From SIG459 sp045538735 (GTDB taxonomy: Bacteria > Bacillota > Clostridia > Oscillospirales > Oscillospiraceae), in assembly GCA_045538735.1 (NCBI GenBank), contig JAZSRY010000020.1, positions 1 through 29,219 on the forward strand: a stretch of 29,219 bases of DNA, read 5' to 3'. Position numbers and translations under genes: made by a program. The notes under the pieces were generated by a model, which saw only the letters and a program-made list of their open reading frames with translations, ran no database searches and had not been told where the DNA came from. Position 1 is the stretch's first letter. Every line of letters begins with the position of its first letter. Positions 6,800-14,427 of the stretch are shown here, one piece after another.

Positions 6800-7420
6800 T
6801 TATTTATCGTATTTGCTTATAAAGCCTTTAACATCGTTAAAGTCGCGGACACGCTGGGCGAGCTCCTCATGGCTCCAGTCCCACCATCTGATGCGGAGCA
6901 TGGCGGCAATGGTATCCTCGTCATAGCGCCAGCCTATGTTCACGGCAGGTACCCCGCCAACTATCTCATAGGGGCGCACATCGTGGGTGACAACGGCACC
7001 AGCGGCAATCACAGCGCCGTCGCCAATGCTGACACCGCCCATTATTATTGCGTTATGGCCTATCCAGACATCGTTGCCAATTGTGCAGCGATTGCTGCGT
7101 CTCCACTCTATGAGGGAGTCATCGTCCGCTCCGAAGCCGTAGTGGGAGCAGCGGTAGGTGAAATGATGGCTGGCGGCACGGATGCGGTGGGGGTGCTGAA
7201 CGGGATTTATACGCACCCCTGTTGCGATGCTTGCAAACTTGCCTATTTCGGAATAGATGATGTCGTTTCCGCCGAAGCAGTAGGAGTAAGCTCCAAGCAC
7301 CGTTTCCTCCAGCACGCAGTTATCTCCAAGCTCGGTATAAGGGCCGAGGGAGCAGTTTTTCACCTTGCAGCTGGGGTGGATAAGGGGCTTCTCGGAAAGA
7401 GTCTGAGTGAAATCCAGCAT
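6800..7420 (-). CDS. Hexapeptide-repeat acetyltransferase, phosphonate-metabolism type
   Basis: 206 aa from ATG 7420, one base after the pgsA stop; the longer reading to 7492 lies inside pgsA. The protein is a left-handed beta-helix xenobiotic/chloramphenicol acetyltransferase-like enzyme. GDNCVLEETVLGAYSYCFGGND, IGKFASIATGVRINPVQHP, the HHFTYR segment, SLIEWRR, IGNDVWIGHNAIIMGGVSIGDGAVIAAGAVVTHDV and the WWDWSHEEL tail closely follow the 'phosphonate metabolism, transferase hexapeptide repeat' family. The likely catalytic His is in the HHFTYR segment, with acetyl-CoA bound along the helix. No phn gene is nearby, so the substrate is unknown; small-molecule or antibiotic acetylation is possible. 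Family call is firm, role is not. Confidence 0.85.
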   Translation of the reverse strand: MLDFTQTLSEKPLIHPSCKVKNCSLGPYTELGDNCVLEETVLGAYSYCFGGNDIIYSEIGKFASIATGVRINPVQHPHRIRAASHHFTYRCSHYGFGADDDSLIEWRRSNRCTIGNDVWIGHNAIIMGGVSIGDGAVIAAGAVVTHDVRPYEIVGGVPAVNIGWRYDEDTIAAMLRIRWWDWSHEELAQRVRDFNDVKGFISKYDK

Positions 7421-7421
7421 A

Positions 7422-7946
7422 TCAGTATACCTTGGAGAAAACTTCTTTATTCTTGATGAAATACTCGATGCCGGAATAAAGGGTGCTTGCAAGAATAATT
7501 ATCTGGCAGACAAGGTTGAGCCAGAAAATGTTGAAGCCAAGCATAAAGCAGAGGCAGACGATGGTGAGTGTGGTCTTAACCTTGCCGGACCATGCGGCGG
7601 CAATAACCTTGCCCTGTTCAACCGCAACAAGACGCATACCGCTCACGGCAAATTCTCTCAGCAGCACAAGGGCAAGCACCCAACCGCTCATCTGACCGGT
7701 CTGAACAAACCAGCACATAGCGGCCACAACAAGCATCTTGTCTGCAAGGGGGTCCATAAACTTGCCGAAATCCGTTACCTGATTGCGGCTGCGGGCAATG
7801 TGACCGTCGATAAGGTCTGTGATGCCTGCGACAATGAAAACGGCAAGAGCAACCCAGTTGGCATAGGGGAAGCCCCAGTAGAGAATTACGAGAAAAATGG
7901 GTATAAGAGCAATACGAAGCAGTGTGAGTCTGTTGGCAGTGTTCAT
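7422..7946 (-). CDS. pgsA: CDP-diacylglycerol--glycerol-3-phosphate 3-phosphatidyltransferase
   Basis: 174 aa integral membrane enzyme that makes phosphatidylglycerol phosphate from CDP-diacylglycerol and glycerol-3-phosphate. The CDP-alcohol phosphotransferase signature is intact: Asp44, Asp47-Gly48, Ala51-Arg52, Gly61, Asp65 and Asp69 (spacing DGx2ARx8Gx3Dx3D), with several membrane helices around it. I choose ATG 7946 (MNTANRLTLLRI) because GGAGG lies nine bases upstream and it follows the preceding stop by one base; the upstream in-frame extension lies inside the HD gene. Within the CDP-alcohol family the N-terminus and neighbourhood (rimO, recA) favour PgsA over a cardiolipin or phosphatidylserine synthase. 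Confidence 0.92.
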   Translation of the reverse strand: MNTANRLTLLRIALIPIFLVILYWGFPYANWVALAVFIVAGITDLIDGHIARSRNQVTDFGKFMDPLADKMLVVAAMCWFVQTGQMSGWVLALVLLREFAVSGMRLVAVEQGKVIAAAWSGKVKTTLTIVCLCFMLGFNIFWLNLVCQIIILASTLYSGIEYFIKNKEVFSKVY

Positions 7947-7947
7947 G

Positions 7948-8601
7948 TTAAAATTCCTCCGGTATACGGCTCCGCTCCAACTGGCGGAGGAGGCGGGTGA
8001 AATAGTCGGCCTGATAATCAATTGCTTCCAGCCAAAGCTTTTTTGCGCTTTCGCAAGCAAAATCAATATCCTTCAGGCGCTTAATGGAACTTACGCGGTG
8101 GCGCGTCCAGTCCAGTTTTTCGCTAAGGGTCATTTCATAAAAACGGGCATAGCGCATAGTGTCATGGATGCGGAATGCACCGAAGCGGTCGATGTTGTCG
8201 GCATCCGCAACGGAGAGAGCGGTGACAGTACACTCTCCCTCGAAGTCGGCAATATCATCGACATGGATGGCAATCCCATAGAGAATATCTGCCTTTGCCT
8301 GTGGGGCAAGAGAAAGGGTCTCGAGGAAAGGTTCTGCTATGGCAGCGCCCGCGCGTCCGTGCTCGTTCCAGCCACCTGCGGGAATTTCCCGTGAATAGGC
8401 AATGTCATGGAGGAGGCAGGCTATTGTCAGTGCCTCTTCGTCCAGCCCCTCGCGGCGGGCAATTTCCGCGCCTATGTGAGCCACACGAAGGCTGTGCTCA
8501 TATCGGTAGGCTCCATCGGCAGGGTTCTCCTTGAAAAACGGGCATTGCTCAAAGGAGCTTTTTACGAAATCAAGGGTTTTGCGAATGTTTTCAGTCATCA
8601 T
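7948..8601 (-). CDS. HD-domain phosphohydrolase
   Basis: 217 aa from ATG 8601, or 216 aa from the next codon. Metal ligands of the HD superfamily are visible: His36 (YRYEHSLRVA), His65-Asp66 (LLHDIAYS), His81 (NEHGRAGA) and later Asp residues in HVDD and VADADNIDRFG. Proteins of this type hydrolyse phosphate esters of nucleotides or related compounds; the substrate here cannot be told. The start overlaps the end of rimO by 11 bases, with GGGAG nine bases upstream, and the stop is one base from pgsA, so all three are translationally coupled. A single-domain HD protein between rimO and pgsA is probably a housekeeping hydrolase. It lacks the RelA/SpoT synthetase, YqeK-specific and KH-RNase Y features. 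Confidence 0.85.
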   Translation of the reverse strand: MMTENIRKTLDFVKSSFEQCPFFKENPADGAYRYEHSLRVAHIGAEIARREGLDEEALTIACLLHDIAYSREIPAGGWNEHGRAGAAIAEPFLETLSLAPQAKADILYGIAIHVDDIADFEGECTVTALSVADADNIDRFGAFRIHDTMRYARFYEMTLSEKLDWTRHRVSSIKRLKDIDFACESAKKLWLEAIDYQADYFTRLLRQLERSRIPEEF

Positions 8602-9946
8602 AAACCTGTTCTCCCGCAAGGAAGTAACCTTCGAAAAATTCTTCGGTGAAGCCGGTGATACGAACATTGACGAAATCGCCCTTCTCGCAGTCGCCTTCAA
8701 AATAGACCTTGTCGTCAACATCGGGAGAGTCCGCTGCGGAACGTCCAACCCGGTAAGCACCGTCGCTGCCGCTGCAAAGCACCTTGACGATAGTGCCGAT
8801 GCGGCTCGCGTTATATTCGTCCAGAATATGCTCCTGCAGACGGCGCACCATATCAGCGCGCTCATAGGCGGTGTCCTCGTCGCAGCGGTCGCTCATCTCG
8901 CCGGAGGGAGTGCCCTCTTCGGGAGAATAGGGGAAAACACCTGCGCGCTCGATTTTGGCTTCGCGTAGGAACTCGCAAAGCTCCTCAAACTCAGGCTCGC
9001 CCTCGCCGGGGTGACCGACAATAAGGCTGGTGCGGATAACAAGACCGGGGATGCGCTCTCGAAGCTTTTTGAAAAGCTTTCTGTAGCTTTCGCTGCTGCC
9101 GCGGCGGTTCATACGGCGGAGCACTTCGGTGTTGATGTGCTGTATGGGGATATCCAGATACTTGACAATTTTGGGGTTGGAGGCAACCTCATCAATAAGC
9201 TCATCGTCTATCTCGTTGGGATAGAGGTAATGAAGACGGATCCACTCTATGCCATCAATGTCGCTGAGTTCGCGGCAAAGTTCCGCAAGGCGGCGTTTGC
9301 CATAAAGGTCTGTGCCGTAGCGGGTCAGGTCCTGAGCGATGAGGATAAGCTCCTTGACGCCGATTTCTGCCAGAGAGGAAGCCTCGGCAATGATGTTTTC
9401 CATGGGGCGGGAGCGGAAGGAGCCACGGATATCGGGGATAGCGCAGTAGTTGCAGCGGTTGTCGCAGCCTTCGGCAATCTTTATGTATGCCCATTCGGGG
9501 CCTGTGGTCAGGTAGCGGCCAACCTCGTCAACGGGGCCGTTCTTGTCGCCGAAGCGGTCGGCATCTTTACCCTCAAGGACTGCTTCAACAACCTCAACGA
9601 TGTCCTGATAGCTGCCAACGCCTACAAGGGCATCAACCTCGGGCAGCTCGGTTTTTATCTCCTGGGCATAGCGCTGAGCAAGACAGCCGGTAACGATGAG
9701 CTTTTTGGGCTTATCGGTATCCTTATACTCGGCCATCTCAAGAATTTCTTCAATGGCCTCGCTCTTTGCGCTGTCGATGAAGCCGCAGGTGTTGATGATG
9801 ATAACATCCGCCCAGTCGGGGTCCTGCACAAAGTAGTAGCCCGCGTTGTGAAGACGCAGCATCATCTGCTCGGTGTTCACAAGATTCTTGGCGCAGCCAA
9901 GGCTTATTATATGAATGGCGATGTCCTTTGCCATGTTTTCTTCCAT
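8591..9946 (-). CDS. rimO: Ribosomal protein uS12 (S12) methylthiotransferase
   Basis: 451 aa radical-SAM enzyme that methylthiolates the conserved aspartate of ribosomal protein S12. The N-terminal UPF0004 domain has the three ligands of the auxiliary [4Fe-4S] cluster, Cys18 (SLGCAKN), Cys54 (NTCGF) and Cys88 (VTGCLAQRY). The radical-SAM triad is Cys161, Cys165 and Cys168 (EGCDNRCNYC), followed by PDIRGSFRSR, and a C-terminal TRAM domain covers about 385-451. The SLGCAKNLVNTE start and the absence of an MiaB-type N-terminal extension indicate RimO rather than MiaB or MtaB. ATG 9946 is seven bases after GAGGAG; an upstream in-frame ATG at 9973 lies in recX. It overlaps the HD gene. Confidence 0.95.
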   Translation of the reverse strand: MEENMAKDIAIHIISLGCAKNLVNTEQMMLRLHNAGYYFVQDPDWADVIIINTCGFIDSAKSEAIEEILEMAEYKDTDKPKKLIVTGCLAQRYAQEIKTELPEVDALVGVGSYQDIVEVVEAVLEGKDADRFGDKNGPVDEVGRYLTTGPEWAYIKIAEGCDNRCNYCAIPDIRGSFRSRPMENIIAEASSLAEIGVKELILIAQDLTRYGTDLYGKRRLAELCRELSDIDGIEWIRLHYLYPNEIDDELIDEVASNPKIVKYLDIPIQHINTEVLRRMNRRGSSESYRKLFKKLRERIPGLVIRTSLIVGHPGEGEPEFEELCEFLREAKIERAGVFPYSPEEGTPSGEMSDRCDEDTAYERADMVRRLQEHILDEYNASRIGTIVKVLCSGSDGAYRVGRSAADSPDVDDKVYFEGDCEKGDFVNVRITGFTEEFFEGYFLAGEQVYDD

Positions 9947-9950
9947 ATTA

Positions 9951-10565
9951 TCACTCCTCGAAGTCGGATTCATACCTATAAAGGGCGGAGCGGATCTCCT
10001 CCCAGCTGTAGCCTCGGCGCAAAAGAGCGTCGGAGGCTTTTTTAACGGCGGCTTTGTCAGAAACGGGAACGCCCCTCATGCGGGAGGCAAGGAGCCTGTC
10101 CAAAGTTTCATCTGTTTCGGGCATTTCCTCAAGAGCGTCCTCCCAGTGGTCACGGGAGACCTTGTGGCGGTAAAGCTCGTCTTTAACCCGCCTTAAGCCG
10201 TAGCCTTTGGCGGCATAATGGCGCACCAGCATACGGGCATATTCGGCATCGTTAATGAGTCCAAGCTCAATAAATCGGGCAACAACTGCAGCTGCGTGGA
10301 ATTCGCTTTCGCCTTTTTCAATGAGCTTGTCGTAAAGCTCCCGCTCGCTGATAGGGCGGGTGCCTATAATGCGCAGAGCGCGCTCTTTGGCTCTGCCGAG
10401 ACCTGCGGCCTCGTTTACGGCGGCAAATTCCTCCTCGCTGAGCTCCCTGCCTGTGTAAAGAGAAAAATCCGCAATGACGGCAAGCCCCATTTTCATGGAG
10501 CTGCCGTCGGAAAATTTAACTTCATAGTGCTCGGGACGAATCTCCCGAAGCTCGGTGACCGTCAC
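9951..10565 (-). CDS. recX: Regulatory protein RecX
   Basis: 204 aa. RecX binds RecA filaments and limits recombinase and co-protease activity. The protein is made of three-helix repeats: RALRIIGTRPISERELYDKLIEKG (about 61-85), VVARFIELGLINDAEYARML (93-113) and the later KASDALLRRGYSWEEIRSAL (175-195). The N-terminal 55 residues are beta-rich, as in the longer Firmicute forms. It starts at GTG 10565, three bases after the recA stop, with GAGGG upstream. Its stop is four bases from rimO. The recA-recX arrangement supports the call, since RecX is weakly conserved. Confidence 0.92.
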   Translation of the reverse strand: MTVTELREIRPEHYEVKFSDGSSMKMGLAVIADFSLYTGRELSEEEFAAVNEAAGLGRAKERALRIIGTRPISERELYDKLIEKGESEFHAAAVVARFIELGLINDAEYARMLVRHYAAKGYGLRRVKDELYRHKVSRDHWEDALEEMPETDETLDRLLASRMRGVPVSDKAAVKKASDALLRRGYSWEEIRSALYRYESDFEE

Positions 10566-10568
10566 TTA

Positions 10569-11669
10569 TCAGCCCTCAAAATCGTCGGCGGAAATGTCAA
10601 CGGCGCGGCCTGCCGCCTGAGCGGCCTTGCGTGCCTGGGGGCTCATGAGCTTGTATGCGTTGTCGCGGATCTGCTGCTCAATGCCATCGCAGATTTCGGG
10701 ATGGGTGCGGAGGAATTCCTTCACGCCGTCGCGGCCCTGAATGCGCTGCTCACCAACGGTAAACCATGCACCTGCCTTGTCGATAAGCTCAAGCTTAACG
10801 CCCAGATCGATGATCTCGCCGATCTTGCTGATGCCTTCGCCATAGATGATATCAAACTCTGCCTCCTTGAAGGGGGGAGCAACCTTGTTCTTGATAACCT
10901 TTGCGCGGGTGCGGTTACCCACCATCTCGCTGCCGACCTTGAGGGTTTCAACGCGGCGGACATCGATGCGGACGGATGCGAAATACTTCAGTGCGCGGCC
11001 GCCGGGAGTGGTCTCGGGGTTGCCGTACATAACGCCGATCTTCTCGCGGAGCTGGTTGATGAAGATAACGATACAGTTGGTCTTGCTGATGGTACCTGCC
11101 AGCTTGCGGAGAGCCTGCCTCATAAGGCGGGCAACTACGCCGACGGAGCTTTCGCCCATCTCGCCTTCAAGCTCGGTTCTGGGAACGAGAGCGGCAACGG
11201 AGTCCACAACGACAACGTCAACAGCGCCGGAGCGCACAAGAGCCTCGGTGATGTCAAGAGCCTGCTCGCCGGTGTCGGGCTGGGAGATAAGCAGCTCGTC
11301 GATGTTTACACCCAGAGCGCGGGCATAAGCGGGCTCAAGAGCGTGCTCAACGTCAATGAAGGCAACCTCACCGCCCATTTTCTGTGCGGAAGCCAGCACA
11401 TGGAGAGCCAGAGTGGTTTTACCGGAGGATTCAGGTCCGTAGATTTCAATGATGCGTCCCTTGGGAACGCCGCCGATACCGAGGGCGAGGTCAAGGGAGA
11501 GAGAGCCGGTGGAAACGGCCTCAACGTTCACAGGAATGTCGTCGCCAAGGCGCATGATGGCGCCCTTGCCGTAGCTTTTTTCAATCTGAGCCAGTGCGGT
11601 TTCAAGAGCCTTTTTCTTGTCGCTTGCCTGACCGGGGGTGGTGATGGGGGCTTTCTTATCTTTTGCCAT
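10569..11669 (-). CDS. recA: Recombinase RecA
   Basis: 366 aa. Forms ATP-dependent filaments on single-stranded DNA for homologous recombination and SOS induction. Walker A GPESSGKT is at 78-85, Walker B is VVVVDSVAALVP, and the L1/L2 DNA-binding loops are recognisable (GEMGESSVGVVARLMRQALRKL; FINQLREKIGVMYGNPETTPGGRALK). The N-terminal KGAIMRLGD and C-terminal GVKEFLRTHPE regions are normal. I use ATG 11669 (MAKDKK), which has GAGGTG seven bases upstream; the GTG at 11678 is part of that ribosome site. No LexA-type SOS box was seen in the 55 bases to prmC, so SOS control at this position is not evident. Confidence 0.98.
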   Translation of the reverse strand: MAKDKKAPITTPGQASDKKKALETALAQIEKSYGKGAIMRLGDDIPVNVEAVSTGSLSLDLALGIGGVPKGRIIEIYGPESSGKTTLALHVLASAQKMGGEVAFIDVEHALEPAYARALGVNIDELLISQPDTGEQALDITEALVRSGAVDVVVVDSVAALVPRTELEGEMGESSVGVVARLMRQALRKLAGTISKTNCIVIFINQLREKIGVMYGNPETTPGGRALKYFASVRIDVRRVETLKVGSEMVGNRTRAKVIKNKVAPPFKEAEFDIIYGEGISKIGEIIDLGVKLELIDKAGAWFTVGEQRIQGRDGVKEFLRTHPEICDGIEQQIRDNAYKLMSPQARKAAQAAGRAVDISADDFEG

Positions 11670-11724
11670 AGTGAACACCTCTTATATCTCAAAAAATATT
11701 AAACAGTTTTATAAAGCCGGGGCT

Positions 11725-12582
11725 TTATACCCGACCGAAGACCACACGGTTTATGCCTGCGCTGTCCTTGGCGCAGTCCACATTTTTGAAGCCTTCAAGA
11801 CGCATGATTTTCTGCACATCGGCAGACTGAGTTTCGCCAACTTCGAATATCATCCAGCCGCCTATGCGAAGGGCGCGTTTCCATTCTTTTGCTATGAAGC
11901 GGTAGAAGGTGAGCCCGTCCTCGCCGCCGTCAAGGGCGCTGCGGGGCTCGTAGTCGCGGACGGAGGAATCGAGAGTGTCAATCTCAGCGCTAGCTATGTA
12001 GGGGGGATTGCTGAGGATGAGGTCGAAGCTGCCGAGATTTTCTGCGGGGGGAATGAGAGCGTCGGCCTCCATGCATACGGCTCTTGCGGAGAGGGAGTTT
12101 GCGCGGATGTTGCGGCGGGTCACCTCCAGCGCCTTGCGGGAGAGGTCCAGCATAACAACGCGGGATTCGGGGAGGGTGTGAGCCATCGCGAGACCTATGC
12201 AGCCGCTTCCGCAGCAAAGGTCAAGCACTCTGGGGGCGGCGGTGCGCTGACGGATAAGCTCCAGTGCCTTGTCCACCAGAACCTCAGTATCGGAGCGGGG
12301 GATGAGCACATCGGGAGTAATCTCAAGAGGGAGTCCGTAAAACTCCCAGCGTCCCGTTATATATGCAACGGGCTCGCCCAAAAGTCGGCGGCGCACATAC
12401 CTCTCAACAAGGCTTTCAACCTGATTGGAGGAATAGAGGGGCATATCCCGAAGAAGCTCTGCCTGAGTTTTTCCCGTGGCGTGGCAGATGAGAAGCCGGG
12501 ATTCGAGGCTGTGAGCCTCAATGCCTGCGTCCCGAAGTGCCTTGCGGGCGTCTATATAAAGTTGGCTGTAGGTTTTTGGCAT
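11725..12582 (-). CDS. prmC: Peptide chain release factor N5-glutamine methyltransferase
   Basis: 285 aa SAM-dependent methyltransferase that modifies the glutamine of the GGQ motif in release factors. The N-terminal helical substrate domain (1-85) contains the conserved GEPVAYITGRWEFYGL segment and VLIPRSDTEVLV. The Rossmann domain has motif I VLDLCCGSGCIGLA and the diagnostic NPPY (SNPPYIAS), then the EPRSALDGGEDGL segment. ATG at 12582 follows CAGGAAG about ten bases upstream. It sits 27 bases after yqhQ, as in many clostridia, but recA follows instead of prfA. Confidence 0.96.
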   Translation of the reverse strand: MPKTYSQLYIDARKALRDAGIEAHSLESRLLICHATGKTQAELLRDMPLYSSNQVESLVERYVRRRLLGEPVAYITGRWEFYGLPLEITPDVLIPRSDTEVLVDKALELIRQRTAAPRVLDLCCGSGCIGLAMAHTLPESRVVMLDLSRKALEVTRRNIRANSLSARAVCMEADALIPPAENLGSFDLILSNPPYIASAEIDTLDSSVRDYEPRSALDGGEDGLTFYRFIAKEWKRALRIGGWMIFEVGETQSADVQKIMRLEGFKNVDCAKDSAGINRVVFGRV

Positions 12583-12609
12583 GTCTTTCTATCTTCCTGT
12601 TGGCTTTTT

Positions 12610-13602
12610 TTACCACTCGTCGCTGCCTTTTTCCTCGGGGATGACAAGCTTGAGTGCTTCGATTGCAACTTCAATCATGCTGTCGTCGGGCTCTTTTGTA
12701 GTGATGTGCTGAATCTTCTTTCCGGGCCACGCGATGATGGCGGCAATGGCACTGTCGCTCTTGCCTACCCAGCGGTTGATCTCGTAGGTGATGCCGACAA
12801 TGATGGGCAGAAGCAGGATTTTGCAGCCCATACGGATAAGGGCGGAAACGATGCCGGGTAGAGTTTCAATGGCGGGGAAGAGGCTCAGAACCCAGGTCAT
12901 AATGGATATGACGAAGATGCTGATAATCATAACAACAACGAGGAAGCTGGTGCCGCAGCGGGGATGGAAGCGGCTCTGCTTGCGTACGTTTTCAACGGTG
13001 AGAGGCAGCTGCTTTTCGTAGCAGAAAATGCTCTTGTGCTCAGCGCCGTGGTAAGCAAACAGACGCTTTATTTCCTTCATGCTTGTGGCAAACCAAAGAT
13101 AGAGAAGGAAGATGATAATGCGAATAATTCCCTCCAGCAGGCATCTTCCAACAAGACCTATGGAATCGGGGAGAAGCTCAAAAAGAAAGGCGGGGAGAAG
13201 GAAGAAAAGTCCGATGGCGATGACTATGCCGATGACCATTGCGAAGGCCATAATTGCTTTTTCAGCCTTTTCGCTGCCAAGCTTTTTCTCAAGCCAGAGG
13301 TCGAACTTTCCGGGCTGCTCCTGCTGATCCTCGGGCATGAATTCGGCGGACCAGGTGATGGCCTTCATGCCGTTTGCCATAGAGGAGAGAAGCATGAATA
13401 TGCCGCGAATGAAAGGCCAGCCCAGAATAGGGTATTTCTGCTTAGTGTGGGTGAGCTCTTCAACCTCAACGGCCAGCTCCCCGTCCGGTTTGCGGCAGAC
13501 CTTGCTCTGCTTGTCGGTGCCGCGCATCAAAATGCCCTCGATAAGAGCCTGACCGCCTATGCTTGTTTTGAAAGAGGTTTTTTCGGATTTGTTTTTTGCC
13601 AT
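12610..13602 (-). CDS. DUF1385 family membrane protein (YqhQ)
   Basis: 330 aa polytopic protein. The N-terminal SIGGQALIEGILMRG segment and PILGWPFIRGIFMLLSSM are signatures of DUF1385 (YqhQ of Bacillus), annotated as a putative metal-dependent enzyme without a proven reaction. YHGAEHKSIFCYE and RFHPRCGTSFL are the other conserved blocks; their His, Glu and Cys residues could bind a metal. Membrane helices occur near 110-135, 150-175, 205-230 and 235-265. ATG at 13602 has AAGGA upstream. The yqhQ-prmC pairing is conserved in Firmicutes. It is the first gene of the long minus-strand run; I found no convincing promoter in the roughly 250 bases upstream. Confidence 0.9.
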   Translation of the reverse strand: MAKNKSEKTSFKTSIGGQALIEGILMRGTDKQSKVCRKPDGELAVEVEELTHTKQKYPILGWPFIRGIFMLLSSMANGMKAITWSAEFMPEDQQEQPGKFDLWLEKKLGSEKAEKAIMAFAMVIGIVIAIGLFFLLPAFLFELLPDSIGLVGRCLLEGIIRIIIFLLYLWFATSMKEIKRLFAYHGAEHKSIFCYEKQLPLTVENVRKQSRFHPRCGTSFLVVVMIISIFVISIMTWVLSLFPAIETLPGIVSALIRMGCKILLLPIIVGITYEINRWVGKSDSAIAAIIAWPGKKIQHITTKEPDDSMIEVAIEALKLVIPEEKGSDEW

Positions 13603-13849
13603 GTCTTATTCCTTATTTCCAAGAGTATTTTATGATTTTATATGTCCCGTTTAACGGACTTTATCTGCCCGTAGCCGGAGAAAACGAATAATATATGCGG
13701 TGGAGCGGGCTGCATACTTTTCCCATATTAAATGAGCATACATTATATCCAACATATAATACCATATATCGTTGCAAAATGGTAGTAAAATAATTTTGAA
13801 CAATGGGAAGATTTTAATTTTTTTAACAGAAGTTTTTGCCGCTGTGTGC

Positions 13850-13878
13850 TTGAAATTATTTGAAAGCTGATGTATAAT
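13850..13878 (+). promoter_or_regulatory. Promoter of tRNA-Leu
   Basis: TTGAAA (13850-13855), 17-base spacer, perfect TATAAT (13873-13878), eleven bases before the tRNA 5' end. The sequence between yqhQ (13602) and this promoter is AT-rich and shows no other feature. Confidence 0.8.
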
Positions 13879-13888
13879 GCCGTGGTAC

Positions 13889-13973
13889 GCCGGTGTGATG
13901 GAATGGTAGACGTGCTTGACTCAAAATCAAGTGTCCTCTGGACGTGGGGGTTCGAGTCCCCCCACCGGCACCA
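13889..13973 (+). tRNA. tRNA-Leu (CAA)
   Basis: 85 nt with CCA encoded. The acceptor stem GCCGGTG pairs with CACCGGC (13963-13969). The anticodon stem CTTGA/TCAAG encloses the loop CTCAAAA, giving anticodon CAA, which reads UUG Leu. It has a type II long variable arm (TGTCC-TCT-GGACG) and a T arm with GTTCGAGTC. Discriminator base is A, as expected for Leu. It stands alone with its own promoter and terminator. No integrated element was seen at its 3' end. Confidence 0.97.
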
Positions 13974-13974
13974 C

Positions 13975-14012
13975 GTCGGAGCAAGCTTTGTATCGCTTGC
14001 TCCGACTTTTTT
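13975..14012 (+). terminator. Terminator of tRNA-Leu
   Basis: A perfect 12-bp stem (13975-13986 with 13995-14006), an 8-base loop and six T, starting two bases after the tRNA CCA end. Confidence 0.92.
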
Positions 14013-14132
14013 CAAAAGTCAGAGCGCACTTACTCCGCTGCTCCTCCTTTTCAACCGCGACCCGCTTGCGCTGGGCTCGCGCTTGATGATGAGAACGGTT
14101 CGGACTTGAATTGCTCAGGCTAACTGCACCAT

Positions 14133-14176
14133 AAAAGAAACAACCTTTGTCTACCGGGACAAAGGTTGTTTCTTTT
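14133..14176. terminator. Long perfect hairpin, terminator-like both ways
   Basis: A perfect 19-bp stem (14133-14151 with 14158-14176) and a 6-base loop. The arms are A-rich and T-rich at the base, so it could end transcription on either strand, although no coding gene immediately precedes it. The 120 bases between it and the tRNA terminator hold nothing I recognise. Confidence 0.6.
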
Positions 14177-14185
14177 CAACGAAAT

Positions 14186-14272
14186 AAATCCCTTGTGGGA
14201 TTTTTGAAATGCACTTCGTGCAAGAGTAGATTTACTGCAGAAAAATGCCGTGATTGCTGTCACGGCATTTTT
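14186..14272. repeat. Cluster of three hairpins (repeat-like)
   Basis: Three hairpins in 87 bases: AAATCCC-TTGT-GGGATTT (14186-14203), TGCAC-TTC-GTGCA (14210-14222) and a 13-bp stem AAAAATGCCGTGA with a 6-base loop and T-run (14241-14272). The last resembles an intrinsic terminator. With the hairpin at 14133 they fill the stretch before the YdjI-like promoter. They may be a dispersed intergenic repeat or a small structured RNA. Confidence 0.5.
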
Positions 14273-14344
14273 ATTTTTATCTTCGTCTGGGGGGGATTGA
14301 AGATGAGACATAAAACGGCGGAGCGCAGCCGGCAAAAATAAGCA

Positions 14345-14373
14345 TTGACGGAGCTGTTCTAAAATAATAGAAT
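14345..14373 (+). promoter_or_regulatory. Promoter of the YdjI-YdjG-YdjH-like cluster
   Basis: TTGACG (14345-14350), 17-base spacer, TAGAAT (14368-14373). Transcription should begin near 14380, about 48 bases before the SPFH gene. It is a housekeeping-type promoter; the SigW type expected from Bacillus ydjFGHI is not apparent. Confidence 0.7.
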
Positions 14374-14427
14374 TAAATTGACAGATAGAGCACTCAAAGC
14401 CGCTCAATAATGAAAGGAGAAATAACT

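Noticed and set aside
11670..11724. Possible LexA/SOS box upstream of recA
   Set aside because: I looked for GAAC-N4-GTTC-like sites on both strands and found none; recA may be read from further upstream.
11710..11729. Perfect 9-bp hairpin TATAAAGCC/GGCTTTATA at the end of prmC as a terminator
   Set aside because: The loop is only two bases and no T-run follows directly; the nearest T-run is about 16 bases away. It may be an RNA-stability hairpin but is not a convincing terminator.
14147..14341. Small Cys-rich reading frame (64 codons) before the SPFH gene
   Set aside because: It starts at a TTG without a ribosome site and runs through three hairpins, one of them terminator-like; more likely non-coding repeat sequence.
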